Shown one piece after another: positions 1 to 6,709 of a stretch of 7,274 nt of DNA. The first letter of the stretch is position 1. Every line of letters starts with the position of its first letter. The translations under genes and the position numbers were made by a program. The notes beneath the pieces were generated by a model that saw only the letters and a list, made by a program, of their open reading frames with translations, was not told where the DNA came from and searched no databases. Source of the DNA: Caldora sp. SIO3E6 (lineage in GTDB: Bacteria; Cyanobacteriota; Cyanobacteriia; Cyanobacteriales; Coleofasciculaceae); NCBI GenBank assembly GCA_010672185.1, contig JAAHHL010000328.1, positions 1 through 7,274 on the forward strand, given 5' to 3'.

Positions 1-3000
1 TCTTAACCGATGGCGATGGTGGCAGGGTAATTGTTTGGTCCGATGACACTACCCGGGTTTACGGTGATATTAGCGCCCGTGGTGGCAGTAATTCCGGCAA
101 TGGTGGCTTTATCGAAACCAGTGGAGTCAAAAATTTAGAGATTACCACAACTCCCGATGTCACAGCAGCAGCCGGTTTGGGGGGAGAATGGTTGATTGAT
201 CCGAGCAACATTGAGATTGTGGCGGGTATGGGAGATGTGAATATTAATGATACCAATCCCTTTGTCTCAAACGCCGACAATGCACGACTCGGAGTTGAGT
301 TAATCAAACAGGCTCTTAGGGATGGAGCCAATGTCACCGTAATAACCAGTACAGCGGACAATGCTGATAATACTCAATCGGGAGATATTACCCTAAGTAC
401 ACCCTTGGATTTCAACGGTACAGGGAATAGTACTTTAACTTTAGAAGCAACTAACAGAATCATCATTAACGAGCAGATCTTCGACAGCGATATTACTAAT
501 TCACCAGATGACTCCCTCAATCTGTTCTTAAACGCCAATATAGATCAAATCCTCTTCGGCAGAATTGACATTAATGCACCGATCTCAACTAGAGGTGGAA
601 GTATTACTCTGATTGGAGATAGTAATAATCCTAGCGGCGCAGGTATCTTCGTTGGGAGCGAAATTAACTCTGGAGGCGGCAATATCTTCTTGAAGGGAAC
701 TAGTGTCCTTAAAGAAGGTATCGAGATAACTCAAGGCATCAATTCTGAAGGTGGAAATATTAGCTTAATTGGTAGCAGTAATAACGATGATAGCGTCACC
801 ATTCGTGGGGAGATCAATGCTGGTAGTGGTGAGATTAGCCTGACTGCTGAATCAATTACCTCGAATGGCGCTGATGTGAGTTTTAATGGCTCTGTCTTAG
901 TTTTCGGTGATGTCAGTATTGATTCTGCTGGAGGTAATATCACTTTTAATGGTACCGTGGATCAAGGGGTGAAGTTTTATGAATTAGTGTGGGAGGAAAA
1001 TAGGCAACAACTCAGCTGGGAGGAGGCAAAAGTTGCGGCAGAAAATCGCACTTTTAAAGGTCAACCCGGTTATCTGGCAACGATTACTTCTGCAGAGGAA
1101 AATCAACGCATTGGTGAATTAGGTATTCCTGCTGATGGTAGTGCCTGGATTGGAGCAAGTGATGCAGAGGTAGAAGGAACCTGGAAGTGGGAAACAGGTC
1201 CGGAAGCGGGAACGGTGTTTTGGCAAGATGGAAATCCAATAGGGTTCACGAATTGGGACATGAATGAACCCAGCAACAACAACGGAGTAGAACATTATGC
1301 TGAATTTGTGCAGTTAGGCAACAGCTGGAATGATCTAGCTAATGATAACTCTAATCCAGTAGGTTATGTTGTTGAGTACAACAATGAAACTGCAAATTTG
1401 ACCCTAGCAGCAGGCACTGGTAGTATCCAGTTTCAAGGGGCTGTTGGTAATAACACCTCTCTTGATAGTCTGACAATTAACAGCGCCAACAATGTGAGGG
1501 CAAACTCAACTATTACCACCGCGAACCTAACACAGTTAGCTGGTACAGGTACTACTACCCTGCAAGAAGTTCAGACTACAGCAACAGCGGGGGTAGATTT
1601 AACTACAGCCAATATTGAGTTGTTAGGAACCATCAACTCCCATGGTGGCTCGGTAAACCTGGCAGCAAGCAATGAAATTAAGACAGGTAATATTACTACT
1701 GTGGGTGGAGATCTCAATCTCAATAGTGGTGGCGCAATTAATACTACAGCAGGAACCTTAGATACCAGCTCTTTGAGTGGCAATGGAGGGTCTATTGAAC
1801 TCACTAGCGCAAGTTCTATTGCCACAGGAGATATCAATAGCACTGGAGACAACAGTGGTGGAACTATTGACCTGAATGCTGCTACTACCATCACTACTGG
1901 TACTATTAATTCCAGCAGCAGTGTCGGAAATGGCGGCAGCCTCACCCTCAACTCCACTAACGACATTCAAGTTACCTCTATCAATACCCAAGGTGGTAGT
2001 AATGGCAGAGGTGGTGAGGTTCAAATTTCTACCAACCAATTCTTCAGGGCTACAGGCACTTTAACCGATGGCAGCAGCATTAACACTGCTGGTGGTTTAG
2101 GAGGTGGTTCCATCACTATTCAGCACGGCGGTAACGGAGATATACCTTTTAATGTAGGAGATGCTGCTATCAACGGCACTGCTGGGCGGATTACCAGTGG
2201 TAACTCTACCATTTCCCCCAATCAATCTTTTCTCTTCACCCACACAGAAGGCAATATTGAAATTATTAGTGTTGATCAACCCCCTCCCCCTATGATTATA
2301 GCTCCTCCACCATTAACTAATAGTACAAACCTATCCCCCATCGATCCAGGAAATTTTGCTATCTCATCAGTAGATTTTGCTATCTCAGAAAAACTGCCTC
2401 AATCACCTATTAATGATGTAATAGAACCTCATAAGGTAACAGAAGTCCCCTTAAGTTTCAGAGAACTTCCCCCGATTAACCTGGATACAGCCTTAGAAGA
2501 CTTAGAAGAAGGCATTACTGATACTTTTGAACAACATTTGGATATTGGTGATACTCCCCTGGTTACTCTCCAGCAAGCTCAAGCTACCCTCAACCAAGTT
2601 GAACAAGCTACTGGTGTGAAACCGGCTCTGATTTATGCTTTCTTTGTCCCCTCCAACCTTACTTCCGCAACTACCACTGGGGAAGAGCTATCCCTAACCT
2701 CCCTATCAAAACCAACTTCTCTCGATGATGAGCTAGAGCTAGTATTGGTTACCTCAGAGGGTAAACCGATTCGGCAACGGGTAGGTAAAACTCGCAGGCA
2801 AGTTATGCAAGTAGCCCAAGAGTTTCGTTTTTATGTTACCGATGTCCAAGATTCCCAAGGTTATCTGGCTCCAGCACAGCAGCTCTATCAATGGTTAGTG
2901 GCTCCTCTGCAAGCTGACTTGGAAGGACAAGAAATTCAGAATCTTGTATTTATTTTAGACCAAGGTTTGCGATCGCTACCCATTGCTGCCCTTCATAATG

Positions 3001-3752
3001 GCACTGGCTTTATTATTGAAGAATATAGTGTTGGTTTAATGCCCAGCCTCAGTCTCACGGATACTCGGGCTGTTAATATCCAAAATGTCGAAGTCCTAGC
3101 GATGGGAGCCGATGCCTTCTCCGATCGCCAACCCTTACCTGCGGTACCATTAGAACTAAATGTGATCACAAATGCTTTATGGCCTGGTGAGTCTTTCCTC
3201 AATCAAGATTTTACCCGGGAGCAACTCAAAGAAATTCGCTCCAATAAGCCCTTTGGCATTATCCATTTAGCCACCCACAGTGATTTTTTACCAGGTAAAC
3301 CGGGAAACTCCTATATCCAGCTGTGGGATACTAAGTTGGCCTTAAATTCCCTCCGAGAGTTAGGTTGGAGTAATCCACCGGTAGAGTTAGTCGTATTAAG
3401 TGCCTGTCGTACAGCTTTAGGAGATAGGGAAGCGGAGTTAGGATTTGCCGGATTAGCGGTACTAGCCGGAGCCAAATCAGCTTTAGCGAGTCTGTGGTAT
3501 GTCAGTGATACGGGAACATTGGGACTAATGACTAGTTTTTACGAGCAGTTACACACAGCACCAATTAAAACCCAAGCCTTGAGGCAAGCACAATTAGCTA
3601 TGCTCAACCAAGAGGTGCGTATGGAGGGGAATAAGTTAGTAAGTACCAGTGGCAATTGGTTTCTGCCGCCTCAGTTGCAGGATTTGGAAGGTGTGGAACT
3701 AAGTCATCCCTTTTACTGGAGTTCTTTCACTATGATTGGTAATCCTTGGTAG
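1..3752 (+). CDS. Secreted beta-helix (filamentous haemagglutinin-like) protein with C-type lectin and C-terminal CHAT protease domains; 5' end outside window
   Basis: The frame is open from the first full codon at nt 3 to TAG at 3750-3752, giving 1249 visible residues (numbered here as nt/3). The true start lies upstream; the TTG at 177 is an internal Leu. Residues 1-320 are Gly/Asn/Ser/Thr-rich repeats (GGSITL, GGNISL, ISARGG) typical of the beta-helix of two-partner-secreted haemagglutinins. Residues about 323-460 form a C-type lectin-like domain with WIGASD, WKWETG, an EPS motif near 422 and WND at 442-444. A second beta-helix stretch runs to about 758, followed by a Pro-rich linker (QPPPPM, APPPL). 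The C-terminal 380 residues are a CHAT domain of the caspase/separase clan. The predicted catalytic His is H1092 (HLATHSDF, nt 3276) and the Cys is C1135 (LSACRTALGD, nt 3405), and the GFAGL and SLWYVSD motifs are also present. Secretion is inferred from the family because the signal region is not visible. Its natural substrate and ligand are unknown. The domain calls are firm; the biological role is not. Confidence 0.93.
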   Translation, partial: LTDGDGGRVIVWSDDTTRVYGDISARGGSNSGNGGFIETSGVKNLEITTTPDVTAAAGLGGEWLIDPSNIEIVAGMGDVNINDTNPFVSNADNARLGVELIKQALRDGANVTVITSTADNADNTQSGDITLSTPLDFNGTGNSTLTLEATNRIIINEQIFDSDITNSPDDSLNLFLNANIDQILFGRIDINAPISTRGGSITLIGDSNNPSGAGIFVGSEINSGGGNIFLKGTSVLKEGIEITQGINSEGGNISLIGSSNNDDSVTIRGEINAGSGEISLTAESITSNGADVSFNGSVLVFGDVSIDSAGGNITFNGTVDQGVKFYELVWEENRQQLSWEEAKVAAENRTFKGQPGYLATITSAEENQRIGELGIPADGSAWIGASDAEVEGTWKWETGPEAGTVFWQDGNPIGFTNWDMNEPSNNNGVEHYAEFVQLGNSWNDLANDNSNPVGYVVEYNNETANLTLAAGTGSIQFQGAVGNNTSLDSLTINSANNVRANSTITTANLTQLAGTGTTTLQEVQTTATAGVDLTTANIELLGTINSHGGSVNLAASNEIKTGNITTVGGDLNLNSGGAINTTAGTLDTSSLSGNGGSIELTSASSIATGDINSTGDNSGGTIDLNAATTITTGTINSSSSVGNGGSLTLNSTNDIQVTSINTQGGSNGRGGEVQISTNQFFRATGTLTDGSSINTAGGLGGGSITIQHGGNGDIPFNVGDAAINGTAGRITSGNSTISPNQSFLFTHTEGNIEIISVDQPPPPMIIAPPPLTNSTNLSPIDPGNFAISSVDFAISEKLPQSPINDVIEPHKVTEVPLSFRELPPINLDTALEDLEEGITDTFEQHLDIGDTPLVTLQQAQATLNQVEQATGVKPALIYAFFVPSNLTSATTTGEELSLTSLSKPTSLDDELELVLVTSEGKPIRQRVGKTRRQVMQVAQEFRFYVTDVQDSQGYLAPAQQLYQWLVAPLQADLEGQEIQNLVFILDQGLRSLPIAALHNGTGFIIEEYSVGLMPSLSLTDTRAVNIQNVEVLAMGADAFSDRQPLPAVPLELNVITNALWPGESFLNQDFTREQLKEIRSNKPFGIIHLATHSDFLPGKPGNSYIQLWDTKLALNSLRELGWSNPPVELVVLSACRTALGDREAELGFAGLAVLAGAKSALASLWYVSDTGTLGLMTSFYEQLHTAPIKTQALRQAQLAMLNQEVRMEGNKLVSTSGNWFLPPQLQDLEGVELSHPFYWSSFTMIGNPW
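2969..2976. repeat. HIP1 octameric palindrome
   Basis: This is a perfect GCGATCGC inside the CHAT coding region. Highly Iterated Palindrome 1 is strongly over-represented in many cyanobacterial genomes. Further perfect copies lie at 3833-3840 and 6086-6093, and shorter GATCGC cores are scattered through the window. Confidence 0.85.
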
Positions 3753-3767
3753 AGGTTGGGAATTTAG

Positions 3768-3820
3768 AATTGGGAATTGGGAATTGGGAATTGGGAATTG
3801 GGAATTGGGAATTGGGAATT
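3768..3820. repeat. Heptanucleotide tandem repeat (AATTGGG, about 7.6 copies)
   Basis: Seven perfect head-to-tail copies of AATTGGG are followed by a partial AATT. A degenerate partial unit (TTGGGAATTTAG) just upstream at 3756-3767 suggests the array was once slightly longer. It begins 15 bp after the stop codon of the CHAT gene. Short tandem heptamers of this kind are a known feature of filamentous cyanobacterial genomes. Copy number is likely to vary by replication slippage. No function can be read from the sequence. Confidence 0.95.
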
Positions 3821-3832
3821 AATATATGTAGT

Positions 3833-3840
3833 GCGATCGC
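3833..3840. repeat. HIP1 octameric palindrome
   Basis: This is a perfect GCGATCGC, 12 bp after the heptamer array in the convergent intergenic region. Confidence 0.85.
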
Positions 3841-3948
3841 TAAAGGGGACGGGTCGAAGTTTTTATCGTAAGTGATTAGGCGGATATGATATCACAGAAA
3901 ATGTGCTTCTTTTATTTGTTGCTGGTAGCGATTGCCAAGTCTCAACAT

Positions 3949-5032
3949 TTAATCGAGTTTTTCATTGGGCAGTGATACAGTTCTGTATGCTTGATCAGGG
4001 TGATTGGGTTGATCGGGGTATTTGAGTTCCAGCGAAACCTGTAAAAGCAGGGGATTTATATAATGGTTTCGGATACTGTCTGGTTTGCGTCCTAACAGCT
4101 CAGCTAATGTTCGGAGTTGGAGGTAATGTTCGGAGCAAAGTTCTAGAATTGTGTTCTGGACTATGTTCCTATCTGTGCGACCTTTCTCACGAACAGGGGC
4201 TGCAATCTCCCGCAAACGTTTGTAATGTTCGGAGCTTAATTCGTAATGTTCGGAGCTTGATTCGTAATGTTCGGAGCTTGATTCGTAATGTTCGGAGCTT
4301 GGGAACAGTGAAAGCAAATCAGACTGATGCTGATTGGGGAGAGTATAGTAGGTGCCACGACCACGACCAAATTGTTTAAGCCAGCCCTTATTTACAAGAC
4401 GCTTGAGGCATTCGCCTATTTCTCTGGGATGCTCCTTTCTATAACACTGAATGTCAGCATTACTAATTTCTACAAATCTATGCGCTAATACCAAGATAAT
4501 CCGATCTAGTTCAGTCAGACTGCAATACGAGTTATCGCCGACAATTTCCCTTAATTCTTTCTCGACATTTTCCGGTATCAGACTAACCATTGGTAAAGTA
4601 ACTGACGTCATCTCTAGGTCTAATTCTTCTGACACCAAGGGTTTAAACCATTGTTGCTCTCTCCACGCGCGGAGAATTTTCTGGAAGCCAGAGCCTGCTT
4701 TCTCTCCTAAACCCAGCATTTGAAACATCTTTTGCAAGTTGGGGTTACGAGTATCGCTAATACCACCTTCATAAAGACGCTTACGGGGGATTCTCAAACG
4801 ACCAGGATTAGAGAAAAAGAAACCGTCTAAGAATTTAACAATTCTGATAGGCCGTGTAGATTGATGGTCAGCATGAATTAGAGTATTGACCAAAGCTTCT
4901 CGCAGTGCTTCATGTACATGAGTCTGACCCTGGCGCACAGCATCCTTGTCAAGTTGAAATGGGATATCTAAATCATTAACTAAGCGACTATAGACTTGGT
5001 AGTAGAAGTTAAAAAGATTAGGCTGCCATCTT
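3949..5032 (-). CDS. 3' exon of the intron-split AlbA_2/ATPase-like protein: GHKL-type ATP-binding and winged-helix half
   Basis: This exon supplies residues 260 (third base) to 620 of the spliced product and ends at TAA 3949-3951. It starts with RWQPNLFNFYYQVYSRL, which continues the TLDG end of the 5' exon. Next is a region matching the ATPase-like domain of COG2865-type predicted regulators: ALREALVNTLIHADH (N309, H313), a SNPGRL loop (335-337), SDTRNPNLQ (355-357) and GEKAGSGFQKI. About residues 400-490 look like a helix-turn-helix region (LDRIILVLAHRFVEISNADIQCYRK). A run of four 7-residue SSSEHYE-like repeats follows, then a second helical/HTH-like end (LRTLAELLGRKPDSIRNHYINPLL). Read alone, the open frame extends into the intron to an ATG at 5098-5100, but that codon lies inside domain V and has no ribosome-binding site, so it is probably not a real start. 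Family members are annotated as predicted transcriptional regulators or ATP-binding proteins; the biochemical role is unsettled. Confidence 0.88.
4224..4301 (-). repeat. 21-bp in-frame tandem repeat coding for SEHY heptapeptides
   Basis: Units begin at 4224, 4245, 4266 and 4287 (plus-strand core AATGTTCGGAGCTT); the last is incomplete. They translate on the minus strand to three SSSEHYE units and one LSSEHYK, a probable flexible linker between the ATPase-like domain and the C-terminal helical region. The 11-bp core AATGTTCGGAG occurs twice more downstream in the gene. The copy at 4125 is in the same frame (CSEHY), while the copy at 4106 is in another frame (read as LRTL). Repeated SEH-type linkers are, as I recall, seen in other COG2865 proteins. 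Confidence 0.9.
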
Positions 5033-5070
5033 ATAGGGTAGGTCAGGGATATCACTATCCCCTTCCCCCC
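5033..5070 (-). ncRNA. Group II intron domain VI with branch-point A
   Basis: The hairpin has GGGATA (5056-5061) paired with TATCCC (5046-5051) around a GTGA tetraloop (5052-5055). The lower stem pairs G-rich sequence with CCTACCC. The unpaired A at plus position 5039 is the seventh nucleotide from the intron 3' end, where the lariat branch point normally lies. The intron then ends in AT, matching the usual AY. Confidence 0.88.
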
Positions 5071-5073
5071 GAC

Positions 5074-5107
5074 TAACCGGACATGCAAGTTACCAAGCAT
5101 CCGGCTA
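5074..5107 (-). ncRNA. Group II intron domain V (catalytic hairpin)
   Basis: The length is exactly the canonical 34 nt. The lower stem pairs AGCCGGAT (5099-5106) with GTCCGGTT (5075-5082) through Watson-Crick and G-U pairs and includes the AGC catalytic triad. A two-nucleotide AT bulge (5083-5084) follows in the expected place. The upper stem GCTTG/CTTGC closes a GTAA (GNRA) loop but contains two adjacent U-U mismatches, which is unusual. Confidence 0.9.
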
Positions 5108-5137
5108 ATGCGAATCCGACGCTACCTGGTACTCCAT

Positions 5138-5170
5138 ACCTCGCCTTCAGACTCTCGCCCTAATGAGTGT
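5138..5170. repeat. 33-bp direct repeat in the intron, copy 1
   Basis: It matches copy 2 at 5199-5231 with 3 differences in 33, and includes a shared 19-bp core. The copies are 61 bp apart start to start, and the 28 bp between them is unrelated to the other flanks. It lies in the presumed domain IV, between the domain III region and domain V. Confidence 0.85.
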
Positions 5171-5198
5171 ATTGAGTTAGTGGCAATTGGATTGTGCA

Positions 5199-5231
5199 AC
5201 CTTGCCTTCAGACTCTCGCCCTACTAAGTGT
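5199..5231. repeat. 33-bp direct repeat in the intron, copy 2
   Basis: This is the partner of 5138-5170, differing at three positions (one near the left end, two in the right third). Both copies are in direct orientation. Confidence 0.85.
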
Positions 5232-5590
5232 AGCCAACCTTTATTTTGTCACTGTTCACAGGTCGCCTTGAAAGTTCTCTGTCGTCAGTTACCTAACTAC
5301 TCGTTGGTAGTCCTACTGGTTACGTTCACAATCTAGAGATTGTATCCTAACTTTTCCCAGCAGTTTGGTTTCTTGTTTTGAAGTTCAAGGGATTCACATG
5401 CTACACGTCAGCACCCTTTCAGGTCGGTTGAAACAACCTATCTGCCCAGTTATGATTTCCTGTTTACCGTTAAGCGTGGCAGCTTTGGCTTCTTGTAGCT
5501 TCTTACACCCACTGGGGAAATAGAACTAAACTTCGTTCTTACTTACGACATCTACACTAGCCGTAAGACCCCATTGGGGTTCCTTCATTC

Positions 5591-5916
5591 CGCACACAAG
5601 AGATACAGCCAAGTTGGGTTCCTTCTATACACCGGGGGTTCATCGATGTCTTATATTCCGAGGATGGGACGGAATATCTAACCCCGCTTACCGTTTCAGC
5701 CGTTTCGGTAATCCTAACTCACGATGCCTCAACGAAGATTCACTTGCGTTAACCCAGAAATGACTTTACCCTAGCGCTACGTCCGCTTTTCGGCTGACAG
5801 ATTTGGCGCATTTCCCTCTAGCTTTGAGACACCTCGGTTACCCGTGATGCCCCTTCGGGCAGGTACTAGCTTAGACATTAGCTTGGAGTGCGTTGTAGCA
5901 CTCACTCTTGTGTGCG
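5591..5916 (-). ncRNA. Group II intron domain I
   Basis: The domain is delimited by a perfect 12-bp closing stem: CGCACACAAGAG (5905-5916) pairs with CTCTTGTGTGCG (5591-5602). Inside are local hairpins such as GAGTGC/GCACTC near the 5' end, and the exon-binding loops at 5653-5684. Domain I is the largest folding unit of group II introns and recognises the 5' exon. Confidence 0.82.
5653..5684 (-). other. Exon-binding sites EBS1 and EBS2 of the intron
   Basis: EBS1 is CCATCC (5662-5667), shown in an 11-nt loop closed by a perfect 7-bp stem (5653-5659 with 5671-5677). It pairs 6/6 with IBS1 GGATGG, the last six exon bases (5931-5936). EBS2 is GGGTTAG (5678-5684), just upstream in the RNA, and pairs 7/7 with IBS2 CTAACCC (5938-5944). 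Confidence 0.9.
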
Positions 5917-5930
5917 ACTGATAGTCGCAC

Positions 5931-5944
5931 CCATCCAGGGTTAG
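5931..5944 (-). other. Intron-binding sites IBS1 and IBS2 at the 5' splice junction
   Basis: The last exon bases read CTAACCC-T-GGATGG and code for LTLDG. They are fully complementary to EBS2 and EBS1 of the intron, which fixes the 5' splice site at 5931/5930. They would also serve as the DNA target for retrohoming. Confidence 0.9.
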
Positions 5945-6709
5945 GCGATAAGTCCATCTTGTTTCAGGATCATCAGAAAACCGCTCCTGGTAATCAAGCT
6001 GGTAGTGAGGCAGGAAATCTTGGATACTGCGTTCACGACCAAACATGACTAAACCAGCTAATGTTAATCCTTCTTTATCTGTGTTGCGATCGCGATGCCA
6101 AGCACCCAGCTGACAAAGCAAATTCTGATCATCTAGAGCTAACCAAGGGTGATCAGGTTCCCTAGAACTAAACCTTTGGCGAAATGATTTCAGTGTTTCT
6201 GGATCTAGGTCGGCAAGGTCAAAACCTTCTAAAATTTGCAGGTCTTGAGGATTATTACTGGCATCTCGTAGCATTTGCCGCACTTCCTCTTTAGGGCAGC
6301 GGTAATCCCCCTCATAATTACGCTTATAAGTGCCAGTCATGGGATTATTGTTGATATACACAGGTCGTTGGGTACGTGCAGCTCTGGGTACCCAAATAAT
6401 AATTAGGTTGTGTCCATCAACTTCTAAAACGTTTAAATTGGAGTTAGAGCAGATTGGGGTATTGAGCTTTTGTTGGTTGTTATGAATATCCCAGAAGTTT
6501 TTCTGTGCGCCTTTGGGGTTACGTACCCCAGAAATTACTGGTCTACCCTTACTTTCACTTACACCTAGGACAATATAGCCTCCATCTGTATTAGCAAAGG
6601 CAGATACAGTTTCCCACAAATCTTTTGGTAATCCTCCATCGGCAGATTTGAACTCAAGGTCTTGATCTTCTCCGATATCGAGACGTTGTAGTAACGTTTC
6701 TGCATCCAT
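5931..6709 (-). CDS. 5' exon of the intron-split gene: AlbA_2 (Schlafen-like) domain half
   Basis: This exon codes for residues 1-259 plus two bases of Gly260. Translation probably starts at ATG 6707-6709 (MDAETLLQRLDIGEDQDLEFKSA). A second ATG is formed at 6703-6705, but it is out of frame. No clear Shine-Dalgarno sequence precedes the start, which is common in cyanobacteria. Residues about 12-140 match the AlbA_2 domain: E19-x-K21 (LEFKSA), then VSAFANTDGGYIVLGV at 35-50, then VYINNNPMTGTYKRNYEGDYRCP, the usual pattern before the linker. The domain is related to Schlafen and is thought to bind or process nucleic acid. Exon 1 (779 nt) and exon 2 (1084 nt) sum to 1863 nt, which is 620 codons plus stop. 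Without splicing the frame runs about 50 codons into the intron and stops at TAG 5777-5779, giving a 310-residue truncated product. Confidence 0.88.
6086..6093. repeat. HIP1 octameric palindrome
   Basis: This is a perfect GCGATCGC inside the 5' exon of the split gene. Confidence 0.85.

Larger units (their letters stand above)
3753..3948. other. Convergent intergenic region between the CHAT gene and the split AlbA_2 gene
   Basis: Both flanking genes end here. The gap holds a heptamer array (3768-3820) and a HIP1 site (3833-3840). I found no stem followed by a T-run on either strand, so transcription from the two sides may overlap or use factor-dependent termination. No convincing small ORF is present. 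Confidence 0.7.
5033..5930 (-). mobile_element. ORF-less group II intron (chloroplast-like type) interrupting the AlbA_2/ATPase-like gene
   Basis: The intron RNA is read on the minus strand and is 898 nt long. It begins GTGCGAC at 5930 (consensus GUGYG) and ends CTACCCTAT at 5033. Domain I is closed by 12 perfect pairs between 5905-5916 and 5591-5602. EBS1 and EBS2 match the 5' exon. A 34-nt domain V (5074-5107) and a domain VI with a bulged A (5039) precede the 3' splice site. Excision joins GG|A of Gly260 and restores the host reading frame exactly. There is no reverse transcriptase/maturase ORF. The stretch between the domain III region and domain V (about 5108-5250), where such an ORF would sit, instead holds a diverged 33-bp direct repeat. 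Assignment to the chloroplast-like class is an inference from the 5' sequence and the cyanobacterial context. Group II introns self-splice as RNA lariats and can retrohome with a partner protein; here that protein would have to act in trans. Confidence 0.95.

Noticed and set aside
59..361. Minus-strand frames within the CHAT gene (for example 59-361 and 1571-1966)
   Set aside because: They are low-complexity antisense shadows of the Gly/Asn/Thr-rich repeats, with no recognisable domain.
3768..3820. CRISPR array
   Set aside because: The 7-bp units are directly adjacent with no spacers.
4107..4379. Plus-strand 90-residue frame with repeated RNVRSLI units
   Set aside because: It is the antisense shadow of the SEHY repeats in the real minus-strand exon.
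5098..5100. ATG as the start of a separate 383-residue ATPase-like gene
   Set aside because: It lies inside domain V with no ribosome-binding site, and its first 23 codons are intron sequence with no resemblance to the family.
5033..5930. Insertion sequence or MITE as the cause of the interruption
   Set aside because: No transposase frame, terminal inverted repeats or target-site duplication was seen; the ribozyme features explain the whole segment.
3949..6709. Minus-strand locus as two independent genes or a frameshifted pseudogene
   Set aside because: The break is a complete group II intron with matching exon-binding sites, and its exact removal restores a single frame without any base change.
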